A model generated the notes under the pieces. The model had not been told where the DNA came from, did not search any database, and worked only from the letters and a program-made list of their open reading frames with translations. A stretch of DNA of 52,299 bases, taken from positions 1 through 52,299 of the forward strand of contig CAZTJO010000012.1 of the NCBI GenBank assembly GCA_964614095.1, given 5' to 3'. Of this stretch, positions 17,903 through 26,524 are shown one piece after another (position 1 is the first letter of the stretch; every line of letters starts with the position of its first letter). This DNA comes from CAZWKX01 sp964614095 (GTDB taxonomy: Bacteria > Actinomycetota > Acidimicrobiia > Spongiisociales > UBA11373). Position numbers and translations under genes: made by a program.

Positions 17903-18374
17903 GGGCGAACCGTTCCTTCAGCGCTCGCGCCACCGGGGCCGGCACCAGCTCGTCAACGGCGCCTCCAAACGAGGCCACCTCCTTGACGAGAGATGAGGAG
18001 AGGTAACCCAGCTCGGGTTTTGTGGCCACAAACATGGTCACCATGCCGGACAGGTGGCTGTTCATCTGGGCCAGCTGCAGTTCGTACTCGAAGTCGGTGA
18101 CGGCCCGCAGGCCCTTCACGATCACATCGGCCTCCACCCGCTGAGCCAGATCCACCAAGAGCCCGTCGAAGGAGGCACACTCGACATTGGGCAGGCCGGC
18201 ACAGCATTCCTCGATCAGGGCAACACGTTCCGCTGCCGGCAGCAGAGGAGCCTTCGAGGGATTGTTGGCCACCCCCACAACAACTCTGGCGAAAAGCCCG
18301 GCACATCGCGTGATCACGTCAATGTGCCCGTTTGTGGGCGGGTCAAAGCTCCCCGGCACAAGAGCGGTGATCAA
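17895..18374 (-). CDS. coaD: phosphopantetheine adenylyltransferase
   Basis: A 159-residue PPAT, the penultimate step of coenzyme A synthesis. It has the nucleotidyltransferase motif GSFDPPTNGHIDVI (TxGH type), KGLRAVTDFEYELQLAQMN and the C-terminal YLSSSLVKEVASFGG. It starts with TTG at 18374, which overlaps the rsmD stop as TTGA, so it depends on rsmD translation. The end overlaps the SepIVA-like start by eight bases. Confidence 0.95.
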   Translation of the reverse strand: MITALVPGSFDPPTNGHIDVITRCAGLFARVVVGVANNPSKAPLLPAAERVALIEECCAGLPNVECASFDGLLVDLAQRVEADVIVKGLRAVTDFEYELQLAQMNSHLSGMVTMFVATKPELGYLSSSLVKEVASFGGAVDELVPAPVARALKERFAHE

Positions 18375-18916
18375 CGGTGTGCCTCCTTCACCAGCCGAGT
18401 GATCTCGGAGTCTCCGTACCGCCGCCGATCGGCCTCGACCATCCGGGGCGGTGGCTGGATTCCTCCACCACCCACCCGCCGGTGCACCACGACAACAGCC
18501 CCGAGAGCCAGCCTCGATTCCAGGCTGCCGAGTATCCGTTGCACTGACGGTAGCGAGAGAGCATACGGAGGGTCAACGAATGCCAGATCGAATTCCTCCG
18601 CCGCCCGATCCAGGTACTCGGCAACGTCGCCTCGGACGATCTCGCCCCCTATCCCGACGGCGGCCACGTTGTGTCTCAGAGCCGCCAAGGCTGCGGCATC
18701 CCGCTCCACGAACACCGCACTCGCCGCCCCTCGGCTCAGCGCCTCGAGGCCCAGGCTGCCCGATCCGGCGTACAGATCGAGCACTCTGGCACCGGCCACG
18801 CCGGGCCCAAGTGAGGAGAACACCGCCTCCCGGACTTTGCCGGTCATCGGGCGGGTGCCCTGGCCTTTGGGGCCGCGCAGCCGGCGACCCTTGGCGGAGC
18901 CGGCGATGATCCTCAT
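18371..18916 (-). CDS. rsmD: 16S rRNA (guanine966-N2)-methyltransferase RsmD
   Basis: A 181-residue SAM-dependent methyltransferase. Signatures: MRIIAGSAKGRRLRGP, TRPMTGKVREAVFSSLG, LDLYAGSGSLGLEALSRGA (SAM-binding motif I) and the catalytic VDPPYAL. It methylates G966 of 16S rRNA. It lies 10 bases after recG and overlaps coaD. Confidence 0.94.
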   Translation of the reverse strand: MRIIAGSAKGRRLRGPKGQGTRPMTGKVREAVFSSLGPGVAGARVLDLYAGSGSLGLEALSRGAASAVFVERDAAALAALRHNVAAVGIGGEIVRGDVAEYLDRAAEEFDLAFVDPPYALSLPSVQRILGSLESRLALGAVVVVHRRVGGGGIQPPPRMVEADRRRYGDSEITRLVKEAHR

Positions 18917-18926
18917 CGACCCTTCC

Positions 18927-21002
18927 TCATGAGATGAACAGCCACTCGGCCTGGTCGCCGAGCAGGGCTCGCGTCTCTTCGGCGATCTTGGGGTGGGAAT
19001 CGAGAAGCGGGTCGGCGGCCACCAGGGCGAACGCCTCCCGCCGGGCCCCCGTCAGCACCTCGAAGTCGGCCAGAATGTCGGCGAGGCGCAGGTCGGGCAG
19101 CCCGGCCTGCCGCACGCCAAACACCGTGCCCTGGCCTCTGATGCGCAGATCCTCTTCGGCCAGCCGGAAGCCGTCGTCGGTGGAGGCCACCGCGGAAAGC
19201 CGCTCCCTGCCCTCGTCGGTCGATGGGTCACCCACGAGATAGCACCAATTGGGGCCGACGCCCCGGCTGAGCCGGCCCCGCAGCTGATGGAGTTGGCTGA
19301 TCCCGAAACGGTGAGCATCGAGGATGATCATCACCGTCGCGTTGGGTATGTCGATGCCCACCTCGATGACCGTCGTCGCCACCAGCACATCGATGTCCCC
19401 GTCGCGGAAGCGCTGCATGGTCGCCCGCTTCTCGTCGGCGGGCAGCTGCCCGTGCACGAGTCCCAACCTGAGCCCGGGGAACACGCGCTCCAGCCGCTCG
19501 TACTCGGCCGTCGCCGAGGCGGCTTCGAGCTTCTCGCTGTCCTCGACCAGGGGACAGACCACAAACGACTGGCGGCCCTGTGCCGCCTCCTCGCGTACCC
19601 GCGAATAGGCCGACTCCAGGCTCAACGGCTCCGGCGAGATCAGCTCCGTTTCCACACGAGGACAGCCCGCGGGCATTTCGTCGAGCACGGAGACGTCAAG
19701 GTCGCCGTAGAGCGTCATCGAGAGGGTGCGAGGAATCGGCGTCGCCGTCATGATGAGCAGATCCGGACGCGGTCCCTCGGCTTTCTCGCGAAGCTGCACC
19801 CGCTGGTAGACGCCAAAACGATGCTGCTCATCGACCACGGCAACGCCGAGCCGGGCAAACCGGATGCCTTCCTGGATGAGGGCGTGGGTGCCGACCGCGA
19901 CATCTACGGTGCCGCCGGAAATCCCCTCGATGACCTCTTCCCGGTCGGTAGATGACGCGGTGAGAAGCGCCATTCGCACCCCCACCAGCCGGGCCAGCGG
20001 CTCCAGACCGAAGTAGTGCTGCTCGGCGAGCACCTCGGTCGGAGCCATGACTGCGCCCTGATAGCCGCCCTGCACACCGGTGAGCAGCGCCGCCATCGCC
20101 ACCACCGTCTTTCCCGAACCGACTTCACCCTGAAGCAGGCGGTGCATCGGATGAGGGGCTGCCATGTCCGCCTGTATCTCCTCCACGGCCCGCCGCTGCG
20201 CCCCGGTCAGAGGAAAGGCGAGCGACTCGATAAACGATCCGACCAGTTCGGCATCAACAACGTGGGAAATACCTTCCGCCTCCTCCACCTGCCTCCGCTT
20301 GCGCAGAGCCAAGGCCACCTCGAGGCGGAACAGCTCATCGAACACGAGCCGGCGGCGCGCCCGATCTGCCTCCTCTTGATCCTCGGGGAAATGTATGCCG
20401 GCCAGCGCCCGGTCCCGATCAACCAAACTCAGTGACTCCACCATGTCGCCGGGCAGCGGATCCTGCACGGGGCGAGAACGCCGCAGCGCGTTGGCGATGA
20501 ACTGCTCCAGGCGCCAAGAGGCGATGCCGGCCACCGACGGGTACACGGGAACGATTCGTCCGGTACGCCGGTGTGCCGCCCGGCCCAGCACGTCGGCCAC
20601 CGGCGCCTTCATCTGCGTACGGCCCCGGTAGCGCTCCACCTTGCCCGAGAGCGCTACCTCGGTGCCTTCGCCCAGCTGGCGCTCTCGAAAGGGCTGATTG
20701 AAGAAGACGGCCCACAGGTAGCCGGTGCCGTCGAAGACGGCGACCTCAACGATGCTCAACCCGCGTACCCGGCGCGCAGTGACCTTGGAGACGGTCCCCA
20801 CCACCGTCACCTCCCGGCCGAGCGGCACTTCGGCAATCGAAGTGACCAGGGAACGATCGATGTGGCGGCGGGGAAAGTGGAAGAGCAGGTCGGTGACGCT
20901 GCAGATGCCGGCGTCGCGCAGCTTGCCGCCGAGCCGATCTCCGACCCCCTTCACCCTGTCCACAGGTATTTCGGCCAGGTAGGCCAGGCTGCGACCGCTC
21001 AC
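18927..21002 (-). CDS. recG: ATP-dependent DNA helicase RecG
   Basis: A 691-residue RecG that regresses stalled forks. It has an N-terminal wedge/OB domain (GVGDRLGGKLRDAGICSVTDL and FPRRHIDRS), Walker A GEVGSGKTVVA, DEQHRFG (DEAD-box variant), and C-terminal helicase motifs with TVIEVGIDIPNATVM and QLRGRLSRG. I use GTG at 21002, which overlaps the fakA stop as GTGA and gives the family length; a longer open frame upstream is antisense noise from fakA. Confidence 0.95.
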   Translation of the reverse strand: MSGRSLAYLAEIPVDRVKGVGDRLGGKLRDAGICSVTDLLFHFPRRHIDRSLVTSIAEVPLGREVTVVGTVSKVTARRVRGLSIVEVAVFDGTGYLWAVFFNQPFRERQLGEGTEVALSGKVERYRGRTQMKAPVADVLGRAAHRRTGRIVPVYPSVAGIASWRLEQFIANALRRSRPVQDPLPGDMVESLSLVDRDRALAGIHFPEDQEEADRARRRLVFDELFRLEVALALRKRRQVEEAEGISHVVDAELVGSFIESLAFPLTGAQRRAVEEIQADMAAPHPMHRLLQGEVGSGKTVVAMAALLTGVQGGYQGAVMAPTEVLAEQHYFGLEPLARLVGVRMALLTASSTDREEVIEGISGGTVDVAVGTHALIQEGIRFARLGVAVVDEQHRFGVYQRVQLREKAEGPRPDLLIMTATPIPRTLSMTLYGDLDVSVLDEMPAGCPRVETELISPEPLSLESAYSRVREEAAQGRQSFVVCPLVEDSEKLEAASATAEYERLERVFPGLRLGLVHGQLPADEKRATMQRFRDGDIDVLVATTVIEVGIDIPNATVMIILDAHRFGISQLHQLRGRLSRGVGPNWCYLVGDPSTDEGRERLSAVASTDDGFRLAEEDLRIRGQGTVFGVRQAGLPDLRLADILADFEVLTGARREAFALVAADPLLDSHPKIAEETRALLGDQAEWLFIS

Positions 21003-22738
21003 TCGACTCCGATGAGATAGGGGTATAGGGGCTGGCCGCCGTCGATGACGTCGACCTCCACGCCCGCCCGCCGCTGCTGGAACCAGCGACGGGCCGCTGC
21101 CGTCACCCGTTCCTCGGCGCCGATGCCCGTGATGAGCGTCGCCACCTCTGCGCCGGGAGTGGTAACACGCTCGAGCAGATCGACCAGCGCCTTGGCGAAC
21201 AGCGAGCTGATACGGCGCTCCCGAATCTTCTGGGCGCGCTTGCGGCCCAACAACAGGACCAGCACCCAGTGCCATGCGCCAGACAGACGAACCGGGACCG
21301 ACCGCCGAATGACCTGCACCTCGCCTCCGACGAGACCAAGCCAGTCCCCCTGGCGGATCGAACCCACGGGGGTGGTGGCATCGCGCACCGCTTGCGTCAG
21401 CTCGCCGGTGCACACCCCCGACGCCGCCTGCGTCATGGCCGCGATGAGACGCTCCGCCGGCTCGCTCATCGAGTACTCCACAACGGCGGCTACACCCTCG
21501 GGCACCGAACGTGTCGGCACCACGTACACCCACTTCTTGGTCAGCGCATTGAGTTCCTGGGCCGCAGGGATGATGTTGCGGTTGTTGGGCAACACCACTA
21601 CCGCGGACGCAGGGACCGCCTCGACCATCTCGAGCAGCTCACCGACCGAGGGGTTCATGGTCTGGCCACCGACAACAACACCCTGGGCGCCGTAGGCACG
21701 GAACAAACCCACGACGCCGGGGCCGGTGGCCACGGCGACAAGGCCCACCTCGGCGTCCAGGAATTCCGGCAGCGGCGTGAACTCGTCCAGGTGATGACAC
21801 TCCTCCGCCGCCACCTGGTCGAGCAGGTCGGTGATCTGGATGCGGTGCGGCTTTCCCAGGGCGACGCCGGCCTCGACGGCCGGCCCGATATGGTCGGTGT
21901 GGATGTGGCAATTCCACCTGCCGTCACCCCCTACGACAACTATGGAATCGCCGTGCTCCCGCCATTCCTGGCGCAACCGATCTCCCGCCCCGTCTTCACC
22001 GTCGAGAAGGAACATGACCTCGTAGCGGAGGTCGGCGACGGAGCCACCCCCGTGTCCGTCACCCTCAACCAAGCGCGGAAGCTGCGCGGTGGCCCTGAAA
22101 ATGGTCTCAGGCACCGCCACCGGCTCACCGGTCACCTCTTCGAGAAAGGCCACCAGCAGCAGCAGGAAGCCGGCACCCCCGGCATCGACCACACCCGCCT
22201 CCTTCAACACCGGAAGCAGCTCGGGCGTTTCCCGCAGCGCCTGCTCGGCCCGCGCATAGACCCGAACCAGTAGACCACCCAGGCTCTCCCCTTCCGGCGT
22301 GTCGGTTTCCCGAGCCGCCTCGGCCGCAGTGCGGAGCACGGTGAGGATGGTGCCTTCAACCGGCCGGCCCACCGCCCGGTAGGCGGCCTCGGAGGCTCGG
22401 TCGAGCGCCTCGGCCAACTGCTCGGTCTCGATCTCGCCGAGGTGGCGGAACGTGTCCGCCAGGCCTCTGAGGATCTGAGAGAGAATGATGCCCGAGTTGC
22501 CCTGCGCACCCATCAACGAGCCCCGCGCCATGGCCGTGGCCAGATCGGCCATGTTCTCGGCGCCGTCCACCTCGGCAATGACCGACTCCACCGTCAGAGT
22601 CATGTTCGTGCCGGTGTCGCCGTCGGGAACCGGGTAAACGTTGAGACGATTGAGCGCCTCCCGATATTGCCGCAGACGCGCCAGGTACCTGTGCATAACC
22701 CGTTTCAGGTCTTTGGCCTTTAGGTGTTCGCTTGGCAC
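20999..22738 (-). CDS. fakA: DAK2-domain protein, fatty acid kinase FakA / YloV type
   Basis: A 579-residue protein with an N-terminal DAK2 (DhaL-like) nucleotide-binding domain marked by RLNVYPVPDGDTGTNMTLTV and MGAQGNSGIILSQILRG, then a middle and C-terminal FakA region (VVVGGQTMNPS, VLPNNRNIIPAAQ). FakA phosphorylates fatty acids held by a FakB/DegV partner; no FakB is in the window. The fakA-recG pairing is widely conserved. I choose GTG 22738 because upstream codons lack similarity; there is no Shine-Dalgarno but a TATACT box nine bases away. Confidence 0.88.
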   Translation of the reverse strand: MPSEHLKAKDLKRVMHRYLARLRQYREALNRLNVYPVPDGDTGTNMTLTVESVIAEVDGAENMADLATAMARGSLMGAQGNSGIILSQILRGLADTFRHLGEIETEQLAEALDRASEAAYRAVGRPVEGTILTVLRTAAEAARETDTPEGESLGGLLVRVYARAEQALRETPELLPVLKEAGVVDAGGAGFLLLLVAFLEEVTGEPVAVPETIFRATAQLPRLVEGDGHGGGSVADLRYEVMFLLDGEDGAGDRLRQEWREHGDSIVVVGGDGRWNCHIHTDHIGPAVEAGVALGKPHRIQITDLLDQVAAEECHHLDEFTPLPEFLDAEVGLVAVATGPGVVGLFRAYGAQGVVVGGQTMNPSVGELLEMVEAVPASAVVVLPNNRNIIPAAQELNALTKKWVYVVPTRSVPEGVAAVVEYSMSEPAERLIAAMTQAASGVCTGELTQAVRDATTPVGSIRQGDWLGLVGGEVQVIRRSVPVRLSGAWHWVLVLLLGRKRAQKIRERRISSLFAKALVDLLERVTTPGAEVATLITGIGAEERVTAAARRWFQQRRAGVEVDVIDGGQPLYPYLIGVE

Positions 22739-22747
22739 AGCACATCG

Positions 22748-22753
22748 AGTATA
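22748..22753 (-). promoter_or_regulatory. candidate leaderless -10 box for fakA
   Basis: TATACT on the minus strand, nine bases before the fakA GTG. There is no Shine-Dalgarno in between, so the transcript probably begins within three bases of the start codon. The -35 region shows no TTGACA-like hexamer. Confidence 0.45.
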
Positions 22754-22766
22754 CGGATGGCGGCGC

Positions 22767-22795
22767 CTGGCACTCCCCGTGGGGACTGGTATGCT
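22767..22795 (+). promoter_or_regulatory. candidate promoter for rpmB
   Basis: CTGGCA (22767-22772), a 17-base spacer, and TATGCT (22790-22795). Each hexamer matches the sigma-70 consensus at four of six positions. It lies about 25 bases before the rpmB start, and is divergent from the fakA box at 22748-22753. Confidence 0.5.
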
Positions 22796-22820
22796 TCCGC
22801 GCCGTTCCCAAGGAGACCCC

Positions 22821-23009
22821 TTGTCGTACATCTGTGAGATCTGCGGAAAGCGGCCCTGGGTCGGCAAGCAGGTGAGCCACTCTCACCGGCGCTCGAGTCG
22901 CCGCTGGCTCCCCAACATTCAACGTGTGCGTGTGCGCAACGGCAGCAATACCCGCCGCGCCCGGGTCTGTACCTCCTGCCTCAAGGCGGGCAAGGCCAAC
23001 AAGGTCTGA
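22821..23009 (+). CDS. rpmB: 50S ribosomal protein L28
   Basis: A 62-residue L28 starting SYICEICGKRPWVGKQVSHS, with RWLPNIQRVRVR and ending RVCTSCLKAGKANKV. Two CxxC pairs (CEIC, CTSC) make it the zinc-binding form. The start is TTG at 22821, five bases after AAGGAG; the frame upstream is open but has no similarity. It is a single ribosomal gene divergent from fakA, followed four bases later by the cold-shock-like gene. Confidence 0.94.
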   Translation: MSYICEICGKRPWVGKQVSHSHRRSSRRWLPNIQRVRVRNGSNTRRARVCTSCLKAGKANKV

Positions 23010-23013
23010 GCCG

Positions 23014-23226
23014 TTGCAGGGTGTAATCGAGGCCTTCGACCCAGCGACGGGCACCGGCATCGTGCTCAGCGAAACGGACGGTTCGCGCATCCTCCTGCGC
23101 CCGGGCTCCCTGGAAGGCAGTATCTTCCGCAGCCTGCGACAGGGCCAGCGCATCATCTTCGACGTCGTCGAGGACGGGAACCGCCGCTATGCCTCCTCCA
23201 TCCGTGTCGGCTCGGACGGCCGCTAG
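23014..23226 (+). CDS. degenerate cold-shock-domain-like protein
   Basis: A 70-residue protein in the size range and pattern of CspA: GVIEAFDPATGTGIVLSETDG, a middle FRSLRQGQRIIFDVVED, and a final RYASSIRV strand. The RNP1 position that is normally KGFGFI reads TGTGIV, and the RNP2 VFVHF position reads ILLRPG, so the nucleic-acid-stacking aromatics are missing. The TTG at 23014 is the only start close to the conserved region; it lies four bases after the rpmB stop, so the gene is probably coupled to rpmB. The fold call is by pattern only. Confidence 0.6.
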   Translation: MQGVIEAFDPATGTGIVLSETDGSRILLRPGSLEGSIFRSLRQGQRIIFDVVEDGNRRYASSIRVGSDGR

Positions 23227-23323
23227 GACCGCGCCGGGACAACCGTCTCTTTCTGCCCGCGCCGGTGCATTTCGCCGCCGCCGGCGGCACCATATTTGGC
23301 CGACGCGCCCGGCAGCAGCGGGG

Positions 23324-23329
23324 TAGAGT
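23324..23329 (+). promoter_or_regulatory. candidate -10 box for the Lrp-like gene
   Basis: TAGAGT 28 bases before the ATG at 23358. Just upstream in the 131-base gap is a GC-rich inverted repeat (GCCGCC/GGCGGC around 23272-23288) that could end the rpmB transcript, though no T-run follows it. Confidence 0.3.
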
Positions 23330-23357
23330 CCGCGGCGAGTTCTAAGCGAGGAGAGAC

Positions 23358-23591
23358 ATGGTCCAGGCCTACGTGCTCATCCAGACCGAGGTCGGCAAGG
23401 CCGCCCAGGTCGCCCAGGAGGTCGAGAAGATCCCCGGCGTGCGTACTGCCGAAGCGGTTACCGGTCCCTACGACGCCATCGTCCATACCGAAGCGGAGGA
23501 TGTCGATTCGCTGGGCAAGCTCGTCGTCGCCCGCATTCAGGCGGTGGAGGGCATCACCCGAACGCTGACCTGCCCAGTCGTCAAGCTCTAG
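23358..23591 (+). CDS. stand-alone Lrp/AsnC ligand-binding (RAM) domain
   Basis: A 77-residue protein equal to the C-terminal RAM domain of Lrp/AsnC regulators, with no helix-turn-helix: AYVLIQTEVGKAAQVAQEVE, then GVRTAEAVTGPYDAIVHTE and ITRTLTCPVVKL. Such single domains form dimers or rings and bind amino acids or modulate full-length Lrp proteins. The ATG at 23358 follows a strong GAGGAGAG. It is convergent with ddl, 21 bases away. Confidence 0.85.
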   Translation: MVQAYVLIQTEVGKAAQVAQEVEKIPGVRTAEAVTGPYDAIVHTEAEDVDSLGKLVVARIQAVEGITRTLTCPVVKL

Positions 23592-23612
23592 GCCCGCGCT
23601 GATTCGCCCAAC

Positions 23613-24623
23613 TCAGCGCGCCATCGCCAGGCGCACGAGTTCGTCGCATAGATCCGGGTAGGGCATTCCCGACGCCGCCCACATCATGGGGAACATTGAT
23701 TTTGGGGTGAACCCGGGCATCGTGTTCACCTCGTTGAGGATGAAGCCTCGCCCACCTTGGTAGAAGAAATCGACACGCGCCAAGCCGGTACATTCCAGCG
23801 TCTCGAAAGCATCACACGCCAAGTGCTGCACCACGGCGGCGGCGGCCTCGCTGAGCGACGCGGGCACGATGAGTTCGGTGCCCTCCTCCTCATACTTCGC
23901 CGAGTAGGTGTACCAGCCCGATCGAACGACGATCTCTCCCGGTACCGACGCCCGCGGGCCCTCGAGCACCGCCACTTCAATCTCGCGGCCGGGCATCTCC
24001 GCCTCAACCAAAACCTTCGAGTCGTGTTCGAGCGCCTCCTGGATGGCGTCCTTGAGCTCTCCTTCGTCAGAGGCGCGCGAGATCCCCACCGAGGACCCCA
24101 GATTGGCCGGCTTGGCGAACACCGGATACCCGAGGTCGGAGCCGATCTCACCTATCACCCCCCCGGGGTCGTCATGGAACGCCGCTGCCCGCACCAACCG
24201 GAAATCGCCGATGGGCAGCCCGGCGCCTCTGAAGAGCCGCTTGGCCACGTCCTTGTCCATGGACACCGCCGAGCCCAGAACCCCTGAGCCGACGTAGGGA
24301 ATCCCTGCGATCTCGAAGAGGCCCTGGATGGTTCCATCCTCCCCGTACGGGCCGTGGAGAACGGGAAAGGCGACGTCCACATCGACGGCTCCCTGCGGCC
24401 CCAGCAGGTGCCCTTCCGGCACCGACAGCGACACCAGCGGCCCTGCAGTGGCAAACGGGCGTGCGTCGGGATCGGCAAGGTGCCAACCCCCGGATTTGTC
24501 GATGCCAATGGGCAAAACAAGGTGCCCGCGCTCGCCCAGAGCGGCCGCCACGGACACGGCAGACACACATGAGACCTCATGTTCTGCGGACCTGCCGCCG
24601 AAGAAAAGAGCTACACGAGCCAT
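23613..24623 (-). CDS. ddl: D-alanine--D-alanine ligase
   Basis: A 336-residue ATP-grasp ligase joining two D-Ala for peptidoglycan. It begins MARVALFFGGRSAEHEVSC and has the ATP-grasp lid region (VFAKPANLGSSVGISRA), SAKYEEEGTELIVPA with the Tyr found in D-Ala-D-Ala rather than D-lactate enzymes, and the Mg site FILNEVNTMPGFTPKSMFP. ATG 24623 is where the family starts; a longer frame upstream is antisense to the sensor gene. A TAGTCT lies eight bases before the ATG, and no Shine-Dalgarno is present. Confidence 0.95.
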   Translation of the reverse strand: MARVALFFGGRSAEHEVSCVSAVSVAAALGERGHLVLPIGIDKSGGWHLADPDARPFATAGPLVSLSVPEGHLLGPQGAVDVDVAFPVLHGPYGEDGTIQGLFEIAGIPYVGSGVLGSAVSMDKDVAKRLFRGAGLPIGDFRLVRAAAFHDDPGGVIGEIGSDLGYPVFAKPANLGSSVGISRASDEGELKDAIQEALEHDSKVLVEAEMPGREIEVAVLEGPRASVPGEIVVRSGWYTYSAKYEEEGTELIVPASLSEAAAAVVQHLACDAFETLECTGLARVDFFYQGGRGFILNEVNTMPGFTPKSMFPMMWAASGMPYPDLCDELVRLAMAR

Positions 24624-24631
24624 ATCGCAGG

Positions 24632-24637
24632 AGACTA
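24632..24637 (-). promoter_or_regulatory. candidate leaderless -10 box for ddl
   Basis: TAGTCT on the minus strand, eight bases before the ddl ATG. On the plus strand the same bases overlap the AGGAG ribosome site of the divergent sensor gene (24630-24634). Confidence 0.4.
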
Positions 24638-24641
24638 CCAA

Positions 24642-25748
24642 GTGTCCGCCGCCCCCAATCAGGCCTCCGCGCCTGACGTCGTCGAACATGCGCCTGCGCC
24701 CCTTGACGATCATCTCTTCGGTGCACTCGCAGCCGGCGATCCCGGCGGGATCATCCATGCCCTGTTGAAACGCTGCGCCGCCGCAGTTGGCGCCGGAGCC
24801 GCGTTTCTGGTGGTACACCCCCGCCCCGGAGTCGTCGAGGTCCTCAGCCCCGGCTGGCGCACCGAGCACGCGCCGGTCGAGGATGTCACAGGGCACAGCT
24901 ATGAGCTCGACGACGAGAGCGATGCCGGGCTCATAGACACCCTGGGAATCCCCGGAGCGGTGGCCCGTGCCCTCGAATCGGGCGCCCGCCGGGTAGGGAC
25001 ACTTGTGCTGGCCGCCAAAGACTCTGGAGCGTTCTCCGCCGACGATGCCCGCCGCCTCATTGCATTGGCCCCGGCAGCCGCGGTGGTCGCCGACGTGGCC
25101 CTGCGGCTGCGCTCAGCCAGCATCGGTATCGACCGGCTACACCGCCAGGCCGAACTCTGCGTGGAGCTTGTGGGAGCGGTGAGTCACGACCTGCGCACGC
25201 CACTGACCTCCATCGTCGGGGTGCTGCAGACCCTCGCCCGGACCGATCTGGCTCCCACCGGTCCAGAGGCGACCTCGCTCCTAAACTCGGCGCTCGCCCA
25301 GGCCGAGCGGCTGCGCTCACTCATCGACGACCTGCTCGTGTCGCCCGGAGATGGGATGCGGCCCACCCCCATCGAGGCGGAGATCCTCGACACCCTCGTC
25401 ACCCAGGCCATCTACGCCGCCGGCATTGAACGCCACGAGGTCGATGTCCCCGAGAACCTCCCCACGGTCTTCCTCGATGCCCACCACCTGCGCCGAGTCC
25501 TCGTGGCCATCCTCGAGGATGCTGCCGGCCAAGATGGTGAGGTGTTTGTCACCGCCACGATTGCCGATGGCGCCCTTGTCATCTCGGTGCAGGTGGCCCC
25601 GCCCGGGGCGCACAGCACCCCATCGGCCCGCCTTGCCCTGGCCCTCCGACTCGTCGAGGCCATGAACGGCACTTTGCACGTAGAGGACGGCGCCGTGGAG
25701 CTTCGGTTTCCCCTCCGCTCCGTCGCCGAGGTAACCGACCTCCTCTAG
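24642..25748 (+). CDS. sensor-kinase-like protein with degenerate ATPase domain
   Basis: A 368-residue cytosolic protein. Residues 25-160 look like a GAF domain; the HisKA helix follows with an intact H-box, AVSHDLRTPLTSIVG (His182). The region that should be HATPase_c is poor: the N-box reads RRVLVAILEDAAG instead of N-x-x-x-N, no DxGxG is seen, and only a faint G2-like stretch (ARLALALRLVEAMNG) remains. It may dimerise or be phosphorylated by another kinase rather than being a kinase itself. Start GTG 24642 with CAGGAGA upstream. No response regulator is adjacent. The stop shares CTAG with fabI. Confidence 0.75.
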   Translation: MSAAPNQASAPDVVEHAPAPLDDHLFGALAAGDPGGIIHALLKRCAAAVGAGAAFLVVHPRPGVVEVLSPGWRTEHAPVEDVTGHSYELDDESDAGLIDTLGIPGAVARALESGARRVGTLVLAAKDSGAFSADDARRLIALAPAAAVVADVALRLRSASIGIDRLHRQAELCVELVGAVSHDLRTPLTSIVGVLQTLARTDLAPTGPEATSLLNSALAQAERLRSLIDDLLVSPGDGMRPTPIEAEILDTLVTQAIYAAGIERHEVDVPENLPTVFLDAHHLRRVLVAILEDAAGQDGEVFVTATIADGALVISVQVAPPGAHSTPSARLALALRLVEAMNGTLHVEDGAVELRFPLRSVAEVTDLL

Positions 25749-26524
25749 TCCTCATCGGAGGTGGCGATGGCGTGGAATCCCCCGTCGACGTGAATGACCT
25801 CGCCCGTCGTCATCGGAGCCCAATCCGACAACAACACCACGATCATGCGCGCAACCGGTTCCGGATCGGTAGCGTCCCACTTGAGCGGCGCCCGCCGCTG
25901 CCACACCCTCTCGAAGCGGACGAACCCAGGAATCGACTTGGCGGCGACCGTGCCCAGCGGGCCGGCCGACACCGCGTTCACCCGGATGCCCCGGGGCCCC
26001 AGGTCTTTCGCCAGGTACCTCGTCACCGCCACCAGCGCCGCCTTGCTCACCCCCATCCAGTCGTAGGAGGGCCACGCCTGGCGGCTGTCGAAGTCCAGGG
26101 CCACGAGAGCACCACCGCCTGCCTTCTCCATGAGCGGAAGCAACCCGGCGGCGAGGGTCTTATACGAAAAAGCCGAGGTCAGGAATGCGGTGGCGGCGCT
26201 TTCGGCCGGTGTCTCGAGAAAATGCCCTCCGAGGGCATCCTCGGGGGCAAAGGCGATGGCATGCACGGCGCCGTCGACTCCGCCCCATCGCTCGTCCAGC
26301 GCCTCTACCAGTCTCTCCAAGTGGGCCGGCTCGTTGATGTCGAGCTCAAAAACCTCGGGAGGCTTAGGAAGGCGACGCGCCGCCCGCTCGGTGATGCTCA
26401 AACCGCGCCCGAACCCGGTGAGCACGAGCTTGGCGCCCTGCTCTTGGGCAAGCCGAGCGGTGTGCCAGGCGATCGAGTCGTCGGTGAGCACGCCGGTGAC
26501 GACAAGCCGTCTTCCTTCCAGCAC
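25745..26524 (-). CDS. fabI: enoyl-[acyl-carrier-protein] reductase, InhA/FabI type
   Basis: A 259-residue short-chain dehydrogenase of the FabI branch, reducing enoyl-ACP with NADH in the last step of fatty acid elongation. It has VTGVLTDDSIAWHTARLAQEQGA (cofactor loop), DFDSRQAWPSYDWMGVSKAAL with Tyr154 and Lys161 in the FabI spacing, and AGPLGTVAAKSIPGF. The loops resemble mycobacterial InhA. The GTG start at 26524 has GGAGG four bases upstream. No FAS genes are adjacent. Confidence 0.92.
   Translation of the reverse strand: MLEGRRLVVTGVLTDDSIAWHTARLAQEQGAKLVLTGFGRGLSITERAARRLPKPPEVFELDINEPAHLERLVEALDERWGGVDGAVHAIAFAPEDALGGHFLETPAESAATAFLTSAFSYKTLAAGLLPLMEKAGGGALVALDFDSRQAWPSYDWMGVSKAALVAVTRYLAKDLGPRGIRVNAVSAGPLGTVAAKSIPGFVRFERVWQRRAPLKWDATDPEPVARMIVVLLSDWAPMTTGEVIHVDGGFHAIATSDED

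Noticed and set aside
21003..21533. Upstream extension of the recG frame
   Set aside because: No similarity, lies fully inside fakA in another frame, and the GTGA overlap at 21002 explains the start.
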